In this document: in pieces, positions 1-12,400 of the stretch
Numbering within the stretch: position 1 is the stretch's first letter
Layout of the letters: each line of letters starts with the position of its first letter
NCBI GenBank assembly: GCA_949825065.1
Contig: OX463855.1
Location: 40,062,301 to 40,126,300, forward strand
Reading direction: 5' to 3'
DNA length: 64,000 bases
Source: Odontocerum albicorne
Taxonomy: Eukaryota; Arthropoda; Insecta; Trichoptera; Odontoceridae
Notes under the pieces: model-generated
The model's input: only the letters and a program-made list of their open reading frames with translations
The model's database searches: none
What the model was told of the DNA's origin: nothing
Program-made: the position numbers and the translations under genes

Positions 1-59
1 TACAATATCTATTTAGTTATTTATAATCTACCTAATAATTTATTTATTTAAAATTTATA

Positions 60-252
60 ATATACAGATTCTGATAACCATAGACAGTTTTAATAGATTC
101 TGAAAATCATAGACTATTTACACAAATTCTGATCATTTTATACATATTATGATAACCATAGATAATTTTTATACAGATTTTGATAACCGTGGACAATTCA
201 CACACAGATTTTTGATAACCGTGGACAATTCATATACAGATTCTTATAACCA
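60..252. repeat. Degenerate ~31-bp tandem repeat
   Basis: About seven diverged units of the form cagattctgataaccatag follow each other at roughly 30-32 bp spacing. Rightward units read ataaccgtggacaattca. No frame is conserved. Confidence 0.7.
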
Positions 253-474
253 AACAAAATTTAAACACTAATATTTTCACAAAATGTATAAATATATAAT
301 ATTAAAAACAGGTATGCATTGCGCATACAGTATCACCTAATTCAGGCAAGAATTTATTCATGTCTGGCTACGAAGTTTTAACAAACTCCACACAAAGAAA
401 TAATTTAAACGGAGCAGAGAAATACTTGCAATATGTCTCAATAAGTATTAATGACAACCCCGTCGTATAATTAG

Positions 475-745
475 TAGAAAGCTTGTCTTCTAATCGGAGA
501 GTTTCAAGTTTGATTTTTGATGGAATCAAAAAAGTAAGTTCCAGTCTGTCGGATAGTTGTTAGAATAATTGACTTACAACCTGTGCGCCTCAGGTTTGAT
601 TTTTTATGAAACACAAAAAAGAGTCCCAGTCCAGTTATTCATAGAAGGTCTTTTAACATCTTTCTGGTGGGGTGCAAGAAATTTCTACGTGGCAACAATT
701 GTGTTGTACACAGCAAAAGTGTTACACAATAAAATTATACAATGA
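475..745 (+). mobile_element. Degenerate tRNA-derived SINE(s)
   Basis: Two overlapping old copies show the family order: a tRNA-like head (cttgtcttctaatcggag), a B-box-like gtttgatttt, a body (ttccagtctg), and a tail with acatctttctggtggggt and acagcaaaagtgttacac. They match the better-preserved SINEs at 50.4-60 kb. Confidence 0.5.
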
Positions 746-814
746 CTTCTGTGGGATAGAGGGCTTTAAATGTGATTCCTGATGGAAAGGGTGCCAGTCT
801 AGTTTTTTACATAA

Positions 815-1085
815 GGCATGCTACACATGTTTCTACCTCCTGTTCCAGGCTCTCTTCAAGCGGAATGATCCTGGTTTGTTACAAAAACGGTGCTTAGATC
901 AGTCTGATGCCATGTTACTATAGACCACCCATACCGGAAGTGTGCATGGTTTAATGACTGAAATCAAAAATATTTAAAAAGTGTGAAACATTTTGCATTC
1001 TTTGGTTATTAATTAAAAGATTATTTCGCCTGAAGAGAGCCTCGAGATAGAAGTTAGAAACATGTGTAGTGGGGATTAATATACT
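815..1085. mobile_element. Foldback MITE (GGCTCTCTTCA inverted arms)
   Basis: A left arm at about 815-870 (acacatgtttctacctcctg, ggctctcttcaagcg) is inverted at about 1021-1085 (cgcctgaagagagcctcgag, gttagaaacatgtgtagt). Single arms of the same family occur near 8483-8535 and 13565-13612. The right flank contains a unit resembling the 42-bp minisatellite at 12.1-13.6 kb. Confidence 0.6.
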
Positions 1086-1487
1086 TAGTGGAATAATCAA
1101 GTAATTTATACCAAATCTCTTAAGTTTTCACTTACGGTCTATTTAAAATCTTTATGGTTTGTTGGAATGATTCTTCGGCATAAATAAACCCACTGGATTG
1201 TAATATATACAATAAAAATACAATAAATACAAAACAATCATGCGCCTTATATTATGATAGCTTATTTTCTAGCCCGGGGATTAGATTTCTGATGATATCC
1301 AAAAAAAGAGTTTCCATTCTGGTTTTTTTCAAACAAGATATTTTAACATTTTTCAGGTTGATTTAAAGAGATTTTTACTTATCAATGTTTTTTTTAACTT
1401 TTCATAATCATGATAATTAATTATGCTGGTTACTGCCAGAATTTTTTCAGTTATTTAAATCCATTTTGAAATTGCTCAAATATTTTT

Positions 1488-1714
1488 TTAGAACAGACAT
1501 GTCAGATTGCTTAGAACAAGGGAAATAAAAATATCTTAGGGCCTGTCCAGATGAGGCGTTTTTTAGAACAGACATGTCAGATTGTTTAGGACAAGGGAAA
1601 TAAAGATATCTTAGGGCCTGTCCAGATGAGGCGTTTTTTAGAACAGACATGTCAGATTGTTTAGGACAAGGGAAATAAAGATATCTTAGGGCCTGTCCAG
1701 ATGAGGCGTTTTAC
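1488..1714. repeat. 75-bp tandem repeat, three units
   Basis: gaacagacat starts at 1491, 1566 and 1641, exactly 75 bp apart. Each unit ends with gcctgtccagatgaggcg, the terminal sequence of the adjoining element at 1689, so the array is an expansion of its left end and flank. Confidence 0.85.
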
Positions 1715-2813
1715 ACGCGATTTAAGTAGCGCGTTTCAAATTAATCAAGGTAAATTGATCTAGCTTTGGGGTATTTATGAAATTTACGAACACGTATGTT
1801 TCTGTGTAAAGGTGTAAAGATACACGGGCAAAAGGTGGACATGATAAGGTTCGCTGACGATATTGCTATGGTTGCTGAAAGTGAAGAGGAACTACAAGAG
1901 GCCTTAACAACTATGGAAAGCATTCTTCAAAATAACTACAGTATGAAGATAAATAAAGACAAAACAAAGCTGCTGACTGTAGGCCGAGCGCAGCACCAGA
2001 TGAGAATAGTGATGTCGGGTAAACCACTAAAGAACACCAAGGAGTTTGTCTACCTCGGGAGCAAAATAACATGGGACGGTCGGTCCAAGAGCGAGGTCGA
2101 CAGCCGTATACATCAGGCTAGACTTGCATTTAATAAAAGGTCGAAAATAATAGAATCAAATAATATAGACCTAAAACTGAGAATACTCCTCATCAAGACC
2201 TATGTATGGAGTATCTTGATGTACGGCTGCGAGACATGGTGCCTATCCGAAAGAGATAGACGAAGACTAGAGGCTTTTGAGATGTGGTCCTATAGAAGAC
2301 TATTAGGAATTTCCTGGAGAGACTGCATCACAAATGAAGAGGTTCTCCAACGAATCGAAGGAGGAAGGCACCTGCTCAGGATCCTGTCCGAAAGGCGTGC
2401 AAGATGGATCGGTCATATAATACGACAAGAGGGCCTCTTGCATGCCATAATGGAGGGCATGACCGAGGGGACAAACTCTAGGGGACGCCCACGCCGAGAG
2501 TACCTGGAGGACCTGTTGGTGGACGTGCGCTGCTCAACATACACAGACTTAAAAAGAGCCGCACAGGACAGGGGGGAATGGAGGAGAAGAGTTCAAATTG
2601 CTGCAAACCAGTCTTAGGACTGCAACCACGGAACGGATGTTTCTGTAAAATGTCTTCTTCGTTAGTGCGATTGAGTTAGGAGGAATAAGACATTTTACAG
2701 AAAGATACATGTTCGTAAATTTCATAAATACCGCAAAGCTAGATCAATTTATCTTGATTAATTAGAAACGCGCTACTCGAATTGCGCGTAAAACGCCTCA
2801 TCTGGACAGGGTC
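1689..2813. mobile_element. PIF/Harbinger-like palindromic MITE interrupted by a retroelement
   Basis: Inverted terminal repeats of about 120 bp begin ggcctgtccagatgaggcg on the left and the reverse complement of cgcctcatctggacagggtc on the right, flanked by TTA on both sides. A 3-bp TWA-type duplication and GGGCC-type ends suggest PIF/Harbinger. The original loop (about 2634-2690) survives on the right. A non-LTR fragment occupies 1810-2633 and is bordered by a repeat of about 18-20 bp (tatgtttctgtgtaaa on the left, atgtttctgtaaaatg on the right). Confidence 0.7.
1796..2617 (+). pseudogene. 5'-truncated non-LTR (RTE-like) reverse transcriptase fragment
   Basis: The 273-codon frame contains the RT catalytic motif FADD (MIRFADDIAMVAE), then KTKLL, FVYLGSKI, ILMYGCETWCLSERDRRRLE, AFEMWSYRRLLGISW and a C-terminal RGRPRREYLEDLL. 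These belong to the palm, thumb and C-terminus of insect endonuclease-reverse transcriptase proteins (RTE-like). The endonuclease domain and N-terminal RT motifs are absent. The first 15 or so bases of the frame come from the host MITE, so the ATG is not genuine. The frame is fully open, so the insertion may be fairly recent. Confidence 0.8.
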
Positions 2814-2899
2814 TTAAGACTGATAATGTCCACTCTTAAAAAATTACATAAATCAATTTATGTAATACATTATTATGTATATTGTTTATGGTTAAGGCA

Positions 2900-3060
2900 T
2901 TAATGCTGTGGAGGTTTAAAGACATTGTCATTTGTTTTATCAAACACTGTTTATGTGGAAATCAAATCATATCAAACACTGTTTGTTGTTTTTGTGGAAA
3001 AAGTGGAATAAACAGTGTTTGATAAAACAAATTACATTATTTTGTTATTCCGAGACATTC
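2900..3060. repeat. Foldback repeat (AACACTGTTTATTCCAC family), partial
   Basis: atcaaacactgtttatgtgg is followed by the inverted agtggaataaacagtgtttg within about 100 bp. The same arms recur at 24.25, 34.75-35.34 and 35.56 kb, where they are longer. It lies 3' of the KCTD3-like gene. Confidence 0.6.
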
Positions 3061-3146
3061 ACCAGGCAGACTGATGTTGATTTGTTGCAGGAGCCACGCA
3101 TGGGTCTAACTGGTTTTTATAAGCGGAATAACAAAGTTGTATTTGG

Positions 3147-3152
3147 TTTATT
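3147..3152 (-). terminator. Candidate polyadenylation signal of KCTD3-like gene
   Basis: AATAAA on the minus strand lies about 200 bp downstream of the KCTD3-like stop codon. It is the first consensus hexamer I found after the stop. Assignment is by position only. Confidence 0.45.
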
Positions 3153-3350
3153 ACTTGAGTTCCACAAATTCATAGCCATAAGTTTCGATGAAGTCAGGTA
3201 ATTTTGAGGGTATATTTCGGCGCATATTCGTTGACGTTATACAAAATATTCCTTCTCCCTAACAGGATTATTATCAGGTAGACATCAAAGGTTGAATAAC
3301 GATACGAAGGAGCAGCAGCGGAGGTTTGCGCTTGCCTCACAGGGTGAGTT

Positions 3351-3463
3351 TCAGATGAGGGGCCGGTGAGGCGATGGAGGTGCGGTGCAATGCAAGTCGC
3401 AGTGTTCCACCAGGCGTACAAGCTCGTCTGCGCTCGGCCCTCCGCCCAGGGTCTGCTCCAGCT
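3351..3463 (-). CDS. KCTD3: KCTD3-like exon 13 (C-terminus and stop)
   Basis: This exon encodes residues 642-678: [20 protein letters not shown], then [17 protein letters not shown] and TGA at 3353-3351. The [17 protein letters not shown] block parallels the family motif GGPTEEELLKLLDQCDL. The protein ends soon after it and lacks the long Ser-rich tail of vertebrate KCTD3. No GT donor lies before the stop in this frame. Confidence 0.88.
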
Positions 3464-6400
3464 CTGGAAAGACAAAAAAAGAGATATCATTCTTCTGGTC
3501 TACCTGATTTGCAAATTCCTAGAGTCTGTTGATATATAGTATTAGAACACTTCAGAAATATTAGTACACTTCTAAAAAGTCTACACTGGGTCAAGTATCG
3601 CAAACGGATTGATTTCAAATTTTGTCTCTTTGTATTCAAGTTCCTTAACCCTTCTTTCCCGGTGACATGTAACTAGTACACATTGCTTTTAAAAACTTTA
3701 ATATCTCTATAAATATAATAAATACTGGGTTCAGATTTTAGGTATTCTTCCGTAATACATTTACGCGTTGAATGAAAAAAATAATATTAATAATAATTAG
3801 CACTTATCGGCCACATCAGAGATATTTTGTGAAAATCGGGAATAAATTCACCAATACAATCAAACGTGTGTCAGTGTGTGATGTAGGTATATTCATTCTA
3901 AGAAACTGCTATGGGTGAGGAAGCGATGCTATTCACGTCTCACTCTCACTCTACTTCGGTATATGAGAATGTAAGAAATAGAATTGTTTAGTTTCTTCCT
4001 TCAAGGTATAACATACATAGTGCTAGTCTTTCCGCCCTGTCAGTAGCTTACAGGCTTTCATGTGAAGTGGTCTTTTCGCACGTTTTGTGAACGTCGGCCG
4101 ATGGTTTTTCATTTTTTCAGCAATTGGCTATGAATATTCTTATTTTTCCAATTTTAAATAGCTCATTTTTACATGTGTATATAATACACAGCACCGGAAC
4201 GCGCGGATGGTTTTAGCACAGGAAGGGAAAGGTTAATGAGATGTCTCCATCGTATTTTTCGAATCTCTGTCTGAGAGATGTTCCTCTGGAGAGGTGTAGA
4301 ACAAGGTGGATTTTCGAATCTCTGTCTGAGAGATGTTCCTCTGGAGAGGTGTAGAACAAGGTGGATTTTCGAATCTCTGTCTGAGAGATGTTCCCCTGGA
4401 GAGGTGTAGAACAAGGTGGATTTTCAAATCTCTGTCTAAGAGATGTTCCTCTGGAGAGGTGTAGAACAAGGTGGATTTTATCTTCATTTAACTAATTGAT
4501 GTTCCAAATCGATCCAATAGGGCGTGGTATTTTTGCCTACCTCTTGATGTTAAAGATATGGGTAGTGTGTGAAGCTTTAGAAACCACTTGAAGAGGAGGT
4601 CTTATTAAAATTTATGATTGTATATGAAAACAACACTACACCTAAAGCCGAATGGTTAATTTACAAAGCTTTCTTTGTAGTTCCCTGAGGTTTTCTTTAC
4701 CAAATATGTTTTTTTGAACATATGCAGATGCAAGGAAATACCTAATTTAATGGCTGCAGCCACTACCTTGCTATACTTACACTCAACTTATATATTTTTA
4801 TTTGGTAATATTTCTAATCTGTCAACAAAAGTGGGTTCGAGTCGCGAGTTAGAGGCTCCCTTGAAGAATTAGAAATGTTAGATAGAAGGCTGAAGGTGAA
4901 CGATAATGATTAATTACCCCTGTTAGGATCGGCTGCCTTATCCAGGGCAGTCGTGAGGTCCCACATGTAAGTGGCCCCCGAGTAGTGCCCCGTGAGAAGA
5001 AGACGCCGAGGCCGCAGTGGGCCCTCACATTCCATCACCATGAAGCACGACACCATCGAGCCGTCAACTGACTTCAGCACACAAACCCTGAAATCAAATA
5101 CCAAACATGTTAAACGATTGATCGAATAAATTATGGATTATTTATGGATATAAATTATTTCGGAAGTAAATTATTTATAGTAATTTGAATTTAAAAAAAT
5201 ATTAAGAGCTGGTATTTGGACAGGCGCAGATGGATAGAATTCTCAGAATCTATTGATGGTGGAAAGAGATATTCAACAGCGAGTTGCAATGTGAAACAAA
5301 TTCAATGAGGCAATAAAAGAGTAAACAATATCAAAATCTGTCGAGAAAAGAATGGTTGAGAGAATTCAATGAAAATTTTAAAGGAGGAAAGATAAGGAGT
5401 AAGAGAAATAGAAGGAACTGTATAAGATGTATGGATATGGAAGAGGCGAAGGAAGTATTGTATGTATTGATAGGAAATATCGGCACTGTTCTCTCTGTCC
5501 TACCTCAACATGAAAATGGTGTAATGGTGTATGTATCAATAGACCAAGAGTTCCCAAAGTGGTCGATATCGACCCCCTGGGGTCGATTTGAGTTTTCTAG
5601 GGGTCGATAGTTTCAATAAAAAAGTTGGGGGTCGACGACAGCAAAAATAGACCCCGTTATTTGTTTCTTACTTCAAAATATCTATGATTCCAATAGGTAC
5701 CTAATTAAGAATATTTGTCAATATTTGTCTAGTACCCGGCAGTAAGTAATACATATTGAGCTTAAGAAAGAGACTGTCGGCCATAATCAGCTAACTTCGG
5801 CTTTGTAGAGCGTCGTCTCTGTCATTCATGCACGTGTTCCATCGCGATTTGTCAGTCATTATGGCCGTCGTCGTGTCTAGTTGGGATTTTACTCGGAGTG
5901 TCGGTCCGATTTATGGACACCTTACTCCTTCATCGGATGTATTGAACGGACTTGTTTGATTGATATTTGGGTGGTGGTGTGGAAAGTTTTTATTATTGAA
6001 TTGAATTAGAGAGGAAGGATAGAAGTTGATACATATATTAAGGTTACAAATACATATATCGGGTACATATTAATATACTTATATTTATGTGTCACGAGCG
6101 TTCATAAATAATTATACAGAAAAGAAAGGATAGAGATATATACGTAGATATATATGTATTAAAATAAAATATATTACGAAGATAGATGGGGGGGGGGAGG
6201 GAGAGAACGCTGTGACTTTAAAATAAATAGTAAATAGATAAATATGGGAGTAAAATAAACTACGTGTTATATATGCGCTCTAGGCACAATTCGGCGCCTA
6301 CCGTTGCGAATAGGCGGTCGGGGGGTAGTGCGAAGAATCTGCTTCGGCCTGGGGTGAATGATATTCGCGTTCGCGTCGTAGTCCGACAGTGAACTGATTA

Positions 6401-9400
6401 GGGGGTTTGGGTGGCTCGGGAGAGAACTGTAGAACCTCTCGGCCAGAGAGATCGCGTATTCTCGGATGGTCGTCATCTGGGGACGTATGATGGCCTTGTA
6501 TAAGTTTAACTTGATACGAGGGGACATCCTACTGTGTCTGCCCAAGAGTGATGTGAGGGCTTTCAGAGTGCCGTACGCCCTCCCGGCTATGTTGGTGGTG
6601 TGCTTTTTCCAGGACAGCTTCGCGTCGAGGGTGACGCCGAGGTATTTCACCTCGTCGCACCACGGAACGCTCTGGCCGAAAAGTTTGAGTGGTCGGATGG
6701 AGTCGGGGCATCTTCGAGAAAAACGGACTGCTGCGCTCTTGGAAGGGCGTAGCTCATTCATATATAGTAAATGTTCTGTCGCAATTTGTCAGTCATCATG
6801 GCCGTCGTCGTGTGACAGAGACGACGCTCTACAAAGCCGAAGTTAGCCAATTATGGCCGACAGTTTCTTTCTTAAGCCCGATGTGTATTACTCTCCGCCG
6901 GGTAGTGTACTTATTTTGAATTTACATATTTATTTCATAAATGTCAAAAATTAAAAAAAAACTGCGCGTATTATTTTGCTTTAATTTTCGTCAGCGCAAA
7001 TTTCAATATTAAATGTTGCACAAGATAATGCAATGCATAATCCGTAGCCCTTTTATCTTTTTCAATCCTTAATTACAAGTGATTAAAATGAAAAGTTTGA
7101 TATCTAGTGAAATATTTAACATCGAGTACTGTACAAACTTATTAATTTGAGTAAGTAAAGTAAATGACTAGGGGGTCGACGGTTTTAAAAGTTTTCGGTA
7201 AAGGGGGCTGCGGCCGAAACATGTTCTTGGTATAGACAATAATTTACAATTGAAATAGAAAATAATCAATCCTTTAACTTCTTAGATCTGACCCATCTTT
7301 TGAATCTCAACAAATATAGTGACTTTGTTATTTTATTGGGTATTCAAATTAGTTGGGTCTGTTTTTTTGTGTTCAAACATGCATTTATTTCTGAAGCCAA
7401 ATCGTGCTGCATCCTTCGGAACAACCAGTAATCAGAAGGAGCAACGTCCGACGAATACGGCGGGTGCGGTAAAACATCCCATTTGAGCGTTTCCAAATAT
7501 TTTTTTACGACTTTTGCGACATGAGGCCGAGCGTTGTCATGAAGAAGAATAACTTTATCATGTCTTTGCTCATATTCCAGCCGTGTTTCTCGCAATGCAC
7601 GGCTCAAACAAATTAATTGTAGCCAATACCGATCGCCCGTAATGGAATCGCCAGGTTTCAGCACCTTATAGTAAACAACATCCCTTTGGTCCCACCAGAT
7701 ACAGAGCATGATCTTCGAACCATGTATGTTCTGTTTTGGTGTTGATGTTGAGGTCGATGGCAACGATTGACCGGGCTTAGCGTAGTATTTTTTCTTCTTG
7801 GGGTTGTCGTAGAATATCCACTTCTCATCTCCAGTTATAATCCGATACAAAAAACCTTTTCTTTGTTGCCTTTGAATCAGCTGCTCGCAAGTGAAAAATC
7901 GCCTTTCAACGTCTCTCGGTTTCAGTTCATGAGGCACCCTATTTCCTTGTTTTTGAATCATTCCCATGGCTCTCAATCGTACGGAAACGGCTTGTTGAGT
8001 CCCTCCCAATGATTCTGCAAGCTCCTCTTGCGTTTGACTCTGATCTTCTTCGAGTAATGCCTCTAATTCTTTGTCCTCGAATTTTTTTGGCTGTCCAGAG
8101 CGAGGCTTGTCTTCGACACTGAAATCTCCATCCTTGAAACGTCGAAACCATTCCCTACATGATTTATCAGTTGGAGCAGCGCCACCATAAACTTCGACAA
8201 GCATTCGATGGGCTTCAGCTGCACTTTTCTTCCAATTAAAGCAGAAAATTAAAAACTCCCGCAAATGCTGCTTGGTTAACACAAAATTCGACATTTTTCA
8301 ACACAGTACAAAACAAGGTTTTTGCATGAAACTCAAAGCGATATAAACTGAATATTATTGGCAGATGTCTAACCTCTCTGAAACCGCCAAAATCGGCTGT
8401 CACTATGAACCATTCATAACAGCCAGAGCCATCTTTTGGAAACGGACCGATCTAATTTGTACTCCTAATACCAATGACATTAATCCCTACTACATGTGTT
8501 TCTACTTCTTATACCTAGGTTCTCTTCAGGCAGAATGATGTATGGAATGTTCACATGGCAAAACCGTCCAAAAGGGTGGAAAGCAGGAAAAAATAGAAAC
8601 ATACCGTTTGCCATTGGAAGCCAGTCGGACATAGAGTGTATCAGTTTCAGGCACAACTTTTTGGATGAATATTTGCTCCTCGTCCTGCTCTCCGTAAGGT
8701 CCTGGAAAGTGACATATACACATTTATATCATTAATAAAACAGTAACACAGTTTTTCAATTGACTTTTAAAAATTAAACAAGAAAATATTTGTTTTGCCA
8801 AAACAACTAACTCCAATTATTAAAACAACAGCTGAGATGGTACGGGCACCACCAGACCATACTGTAAATCAAGCAATGTCTGTGGATCTTCCTCGACAGC
8901 CGTCCAGAGGAAGACCAAAGAACTCCTGGATGACTCAATGCTCCAAAATCCTGCAGAGAAACGGCCTAGATGAAAGCGACACCCAGAACCGAAGAACATA
9001 TGGTACAGCCTGAGAACGAGAAGAGCCGACCTCAACAGCCTACCTAGGCAATGAGTTGGGACAGTGCCAGGAAGAAGAAGAACTAACTCCAATTATTAAC
9101 CTCTAAGCGAGTGAGATTTTGAAAGTAAAATAAAAAATAGATTTAGTAAGTAATATAAATAACGTAATTGCGGCCGCCATATACAAAATAATAGAATAGA
9201 TAAAAACATTTGAGCCATGTCCGTTTTATGGATAAATTTATGTGTTCAGAAATAAAAACATTGGACGTACCGTCTACGTCCATACTCTCTTGAGGTAAAA
9301 ATTCACTCACCGTACGCCGTACTCGTTTAGAAATTAAGAAAGTTCAAAATACTTTCTTTAACCTTTCCTTCCCTGTGTTGGGTATCTTCTACACGTTGCT

Positions 9401-12400
9401 TCTAATAACCATCAATATCTCTATAAATATTATAAATACAAGGTTAAGATTTTAGGTATTCCTCCATAATATATTTACGCATTGATTTAAAAAATAATAT
9501 TAATAATAATCAGAATTTATCGACTACATCGTAAGTATTTCGTGAATATCGGAAACAAATTCGCATTTAAACGCTGTGAGTGCCTCGATCTTGGGTCTTG
9601 ACGATAGGTGAAGAGTATGCGGGAAGCGCGACACTATATTCGCATCTCACTTTTGCATACTTCACTGCATAGCGAGGAGCTCAATTGTCTCAACCTCGCA
9701 AGAGTAAGCCACGCCCGAGTTAGCCACCAACCCTGCCGCGCCGCAGTAGCTGTTGAGCTGGCAACGAGACTAGATCTACGCCCGTTCCGTGAGCGTTGCC
9801 AGATGGTTTTTTAATGTTTTCAGCAAATAAATCTCAATTATTATAATTTTTAACTTCAATTATAATTAATTAAGGGGATTATCTATGAATGTTCTTATTT
9901 TTCCGATTTAAAATTGCTAATTTTTGATCGCGTACTCACTACCCAACAACGGAGCAGGCGTTTCAATTTTATCACCGTAAGGGAAGGGTTAAAAGGGTTA
10001 ATCTCATAAAATGTGTTATTTTTCTTTCGCTCCCTGATATTTCACTACGACCTCCCTGGGGTCACGATACGCAAGATGAAAAACTATGGTATACAAAATA
10101 AATGATGAAAATATTCTTACCGCAGTCACTAGAAGATGTGACATTAGGATCACTAGTCTCCAAGGATAGGACCTTGAAGGAGGCTTCAGGTGTGGTCCCT
10201 GGCTGAGTGGAAATCATTCCCCTGAACCTGGTCACCTTCCATGACCTAACGTGGTTGTATTCGCTGCATACCGACACCAGGTATTTCTCTGACAATGATA
10301 CCTAAGAACGTCAGAATATATCTTAGTACATATATGATACTTCAGTACACCCTGTGTTTCTGATGGAGCCTACAGGGTGGTGAAGATGATTCATGCATTA
10401 ATTTATATAGTGCCCCTGAACATATCCCAATTGGTGATGTGAATATATTGAAGAATATGACCGGGAGACAACATTGTACATAGCCCCATTAATAGAGCCT
10501 TCGAGTTTAAAATAGGTCTGGAGCTTCTTGTGTAGGAAATACTCGTTGACGTTGCTGGGCCTCGAAGTCGAGGATTCCCTCGCCATTTCAACGTCAATCT
10601 CGCACCAGAATATATCCTGCAGTCTTGTACTCTTGAAGGAATTCGAAAGCCAATCAATCAATTCCCTTTGTATCGGACGTATGCGTCACTCTTAATATAT
10701 GTAAATTCTTATTGTATTTTGAGATCTGTATGTGTATAGATCAGGGGTCGGCAACCTATGAACCGCGGGTCACCGAGTGACCCATTTACTAATTTCAAGT
10801 GACCCACTTTAGTTCCGAAAAAAAGTATAATACATAAAAATAAATTATAAAACATAAACATGAAACGAATATTTTACGAAAAAAAAAAAATTGAAAATAG
10901 ATACTTTGTTTTTGCGCGCAAGTCAATTTCGTCCCTTACGTCTCCACCCTAACGACATGCGCCGCGCGCTGCAGAGTAATATTGTAATTATTTTCTTAAT
11001 AAAATGTATCTTATTATTCACTAAAAGACTGTTTTAAAATGAAAATATCACTGATCCAAACGTCCCTTTAATATTCACATTGTGGATGATTTTGACCCGC
11101 AGCCAAAAAAGTTTTCCGACCCTTGGTATAGATTCTTGTCTGTAAATTTGATCTTGTTTGATATATTCTTGGTTTCTATGATAAATTTATGTTTGTTTGG
11201 GTTATCATATTCAATGGAAATGTGGACTTATGGACGGGCGTAGTGACTAGATCTCTGACCAGTCGGTTTAAGCATTGCGCAAAACTCCCGAAAGTTTTTG
11301 TATTTCGTGGGGTGTGAGCGCTTGCGATGAGCGACTGACCGTTCATAAGAAGGGTCATTTTCATTTTTAAAAATATATTCTCAGTACACTCTACCTCCTG
11401 TGTTTTACTTGAGACCTGCTATACTTGCCTAAGAGGAATCTCTTCACCATCGCTACCTTCTCTCATCGATCTACGCCTTTTGGAATTGACCTGAATTCTC
11501 CGAGCACTGCGCAGCAACCATCGCGCCTGTTTACAGTTCTTTGTACTGTGGTGCCACCGTACACCCTTAGCACAGTCAATAATCCAATTCACTATTTTGA
11601 AAAGAGCGAATTGCGTAATAAGAAGTCCAGATACTGGAGCTGTATTCCAGTTTACTTCTTACCAAAGTGCAATAGAGAATCTTAGCTATGTGTACTCCCT
11701 TGAATTTCTTCGAGTGTCTCATTAATAGCATGATCAGATTTAACTGTCGTGTATGAAAGGGTGACAAAACTCACCTTGGTGACAGGACTCTGATGTACGG
11801 TAAAAGTCTGGAACAACTGAGGGCCCTGTCCTACGGTCTCTGGGTGTTGCACTATCACACGCACCGAGCCTCCTCTTGTGCCGTACGCTATCTCGATCCA
11901 GTTCCCGCATAGACCTGTAGAAGTGAATTAATAGAGAAGTTAGATAACATCTTTTGGTCCCGGTTGTAGATATTTTTTTTGACTTTCATTGGTATATGAC
12001 ATAATGATAGGACCACTTCTGAATTATTTATCAGTGAAGTGTTCTTTTCTGATCAATGAAACCCAATTGAGATATCAAATTGAATAGAATAATAGAATAA
12101 AGGGTTGCTGACTAGTTTTTTGAAATTGTACAATAAATTACTTGTTGTTCCACTAATTACATTAATCCCCGTAGTAAATTACTTCATTATTCACTAATTG
12201 CATTAATCCCAGTAATAAATTACTTTGTTATTCCACTAATTTCATTAACCCCCGTAATAAATTACTTTGTTATCCAAGTAATTTCATTAATCCCCGTTAT
12301 AAATTACTTTGTTATCTCACTAATTTCATTAACCCCCGTAATAAATTACTTTGTTATCCAAGTAATTTCATTAATCCCCGTAATAAATTACTTTGTTATC

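Larger units (their letters stand above)
5540..7232. mobile_element. Possible hAT-type composite element
   Basis: The left end (ttcccaaagtggtcgatatc, accccctggggtcgatttga) has hAT-like TTCCCAAAGTGG sequence. The right end carries the complement of gcagccccctttaccg near ccaagaac. A clear 8-bp duplication was not seen, so the limits are approximate. The palindromic MITE at 5730-6907 lies inside it. Confidence 0.35.

Noticed and set aside
1796..2617. Intact host or retroelement gene
   Set aside because: The frame is open but begins inside the host MITE arm and lacks endonuclease and N-terminal RT domains; it is a 5'-truncated fragment.
4169..4487. Repeat-containing small proteins on the minus strand
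   Set aside because: They are translations of the 55-bp tandem array and the end of a MITE; period 55 shifts frame each unit and no conserved start exists.
6466..6919. Plus-strand frames (126 and 76 codons) opposite the RT fragment
   Set aside because: Antisense shadows of the jockey/R1-like RT frame and the MITE arm, with no motifs of their own.
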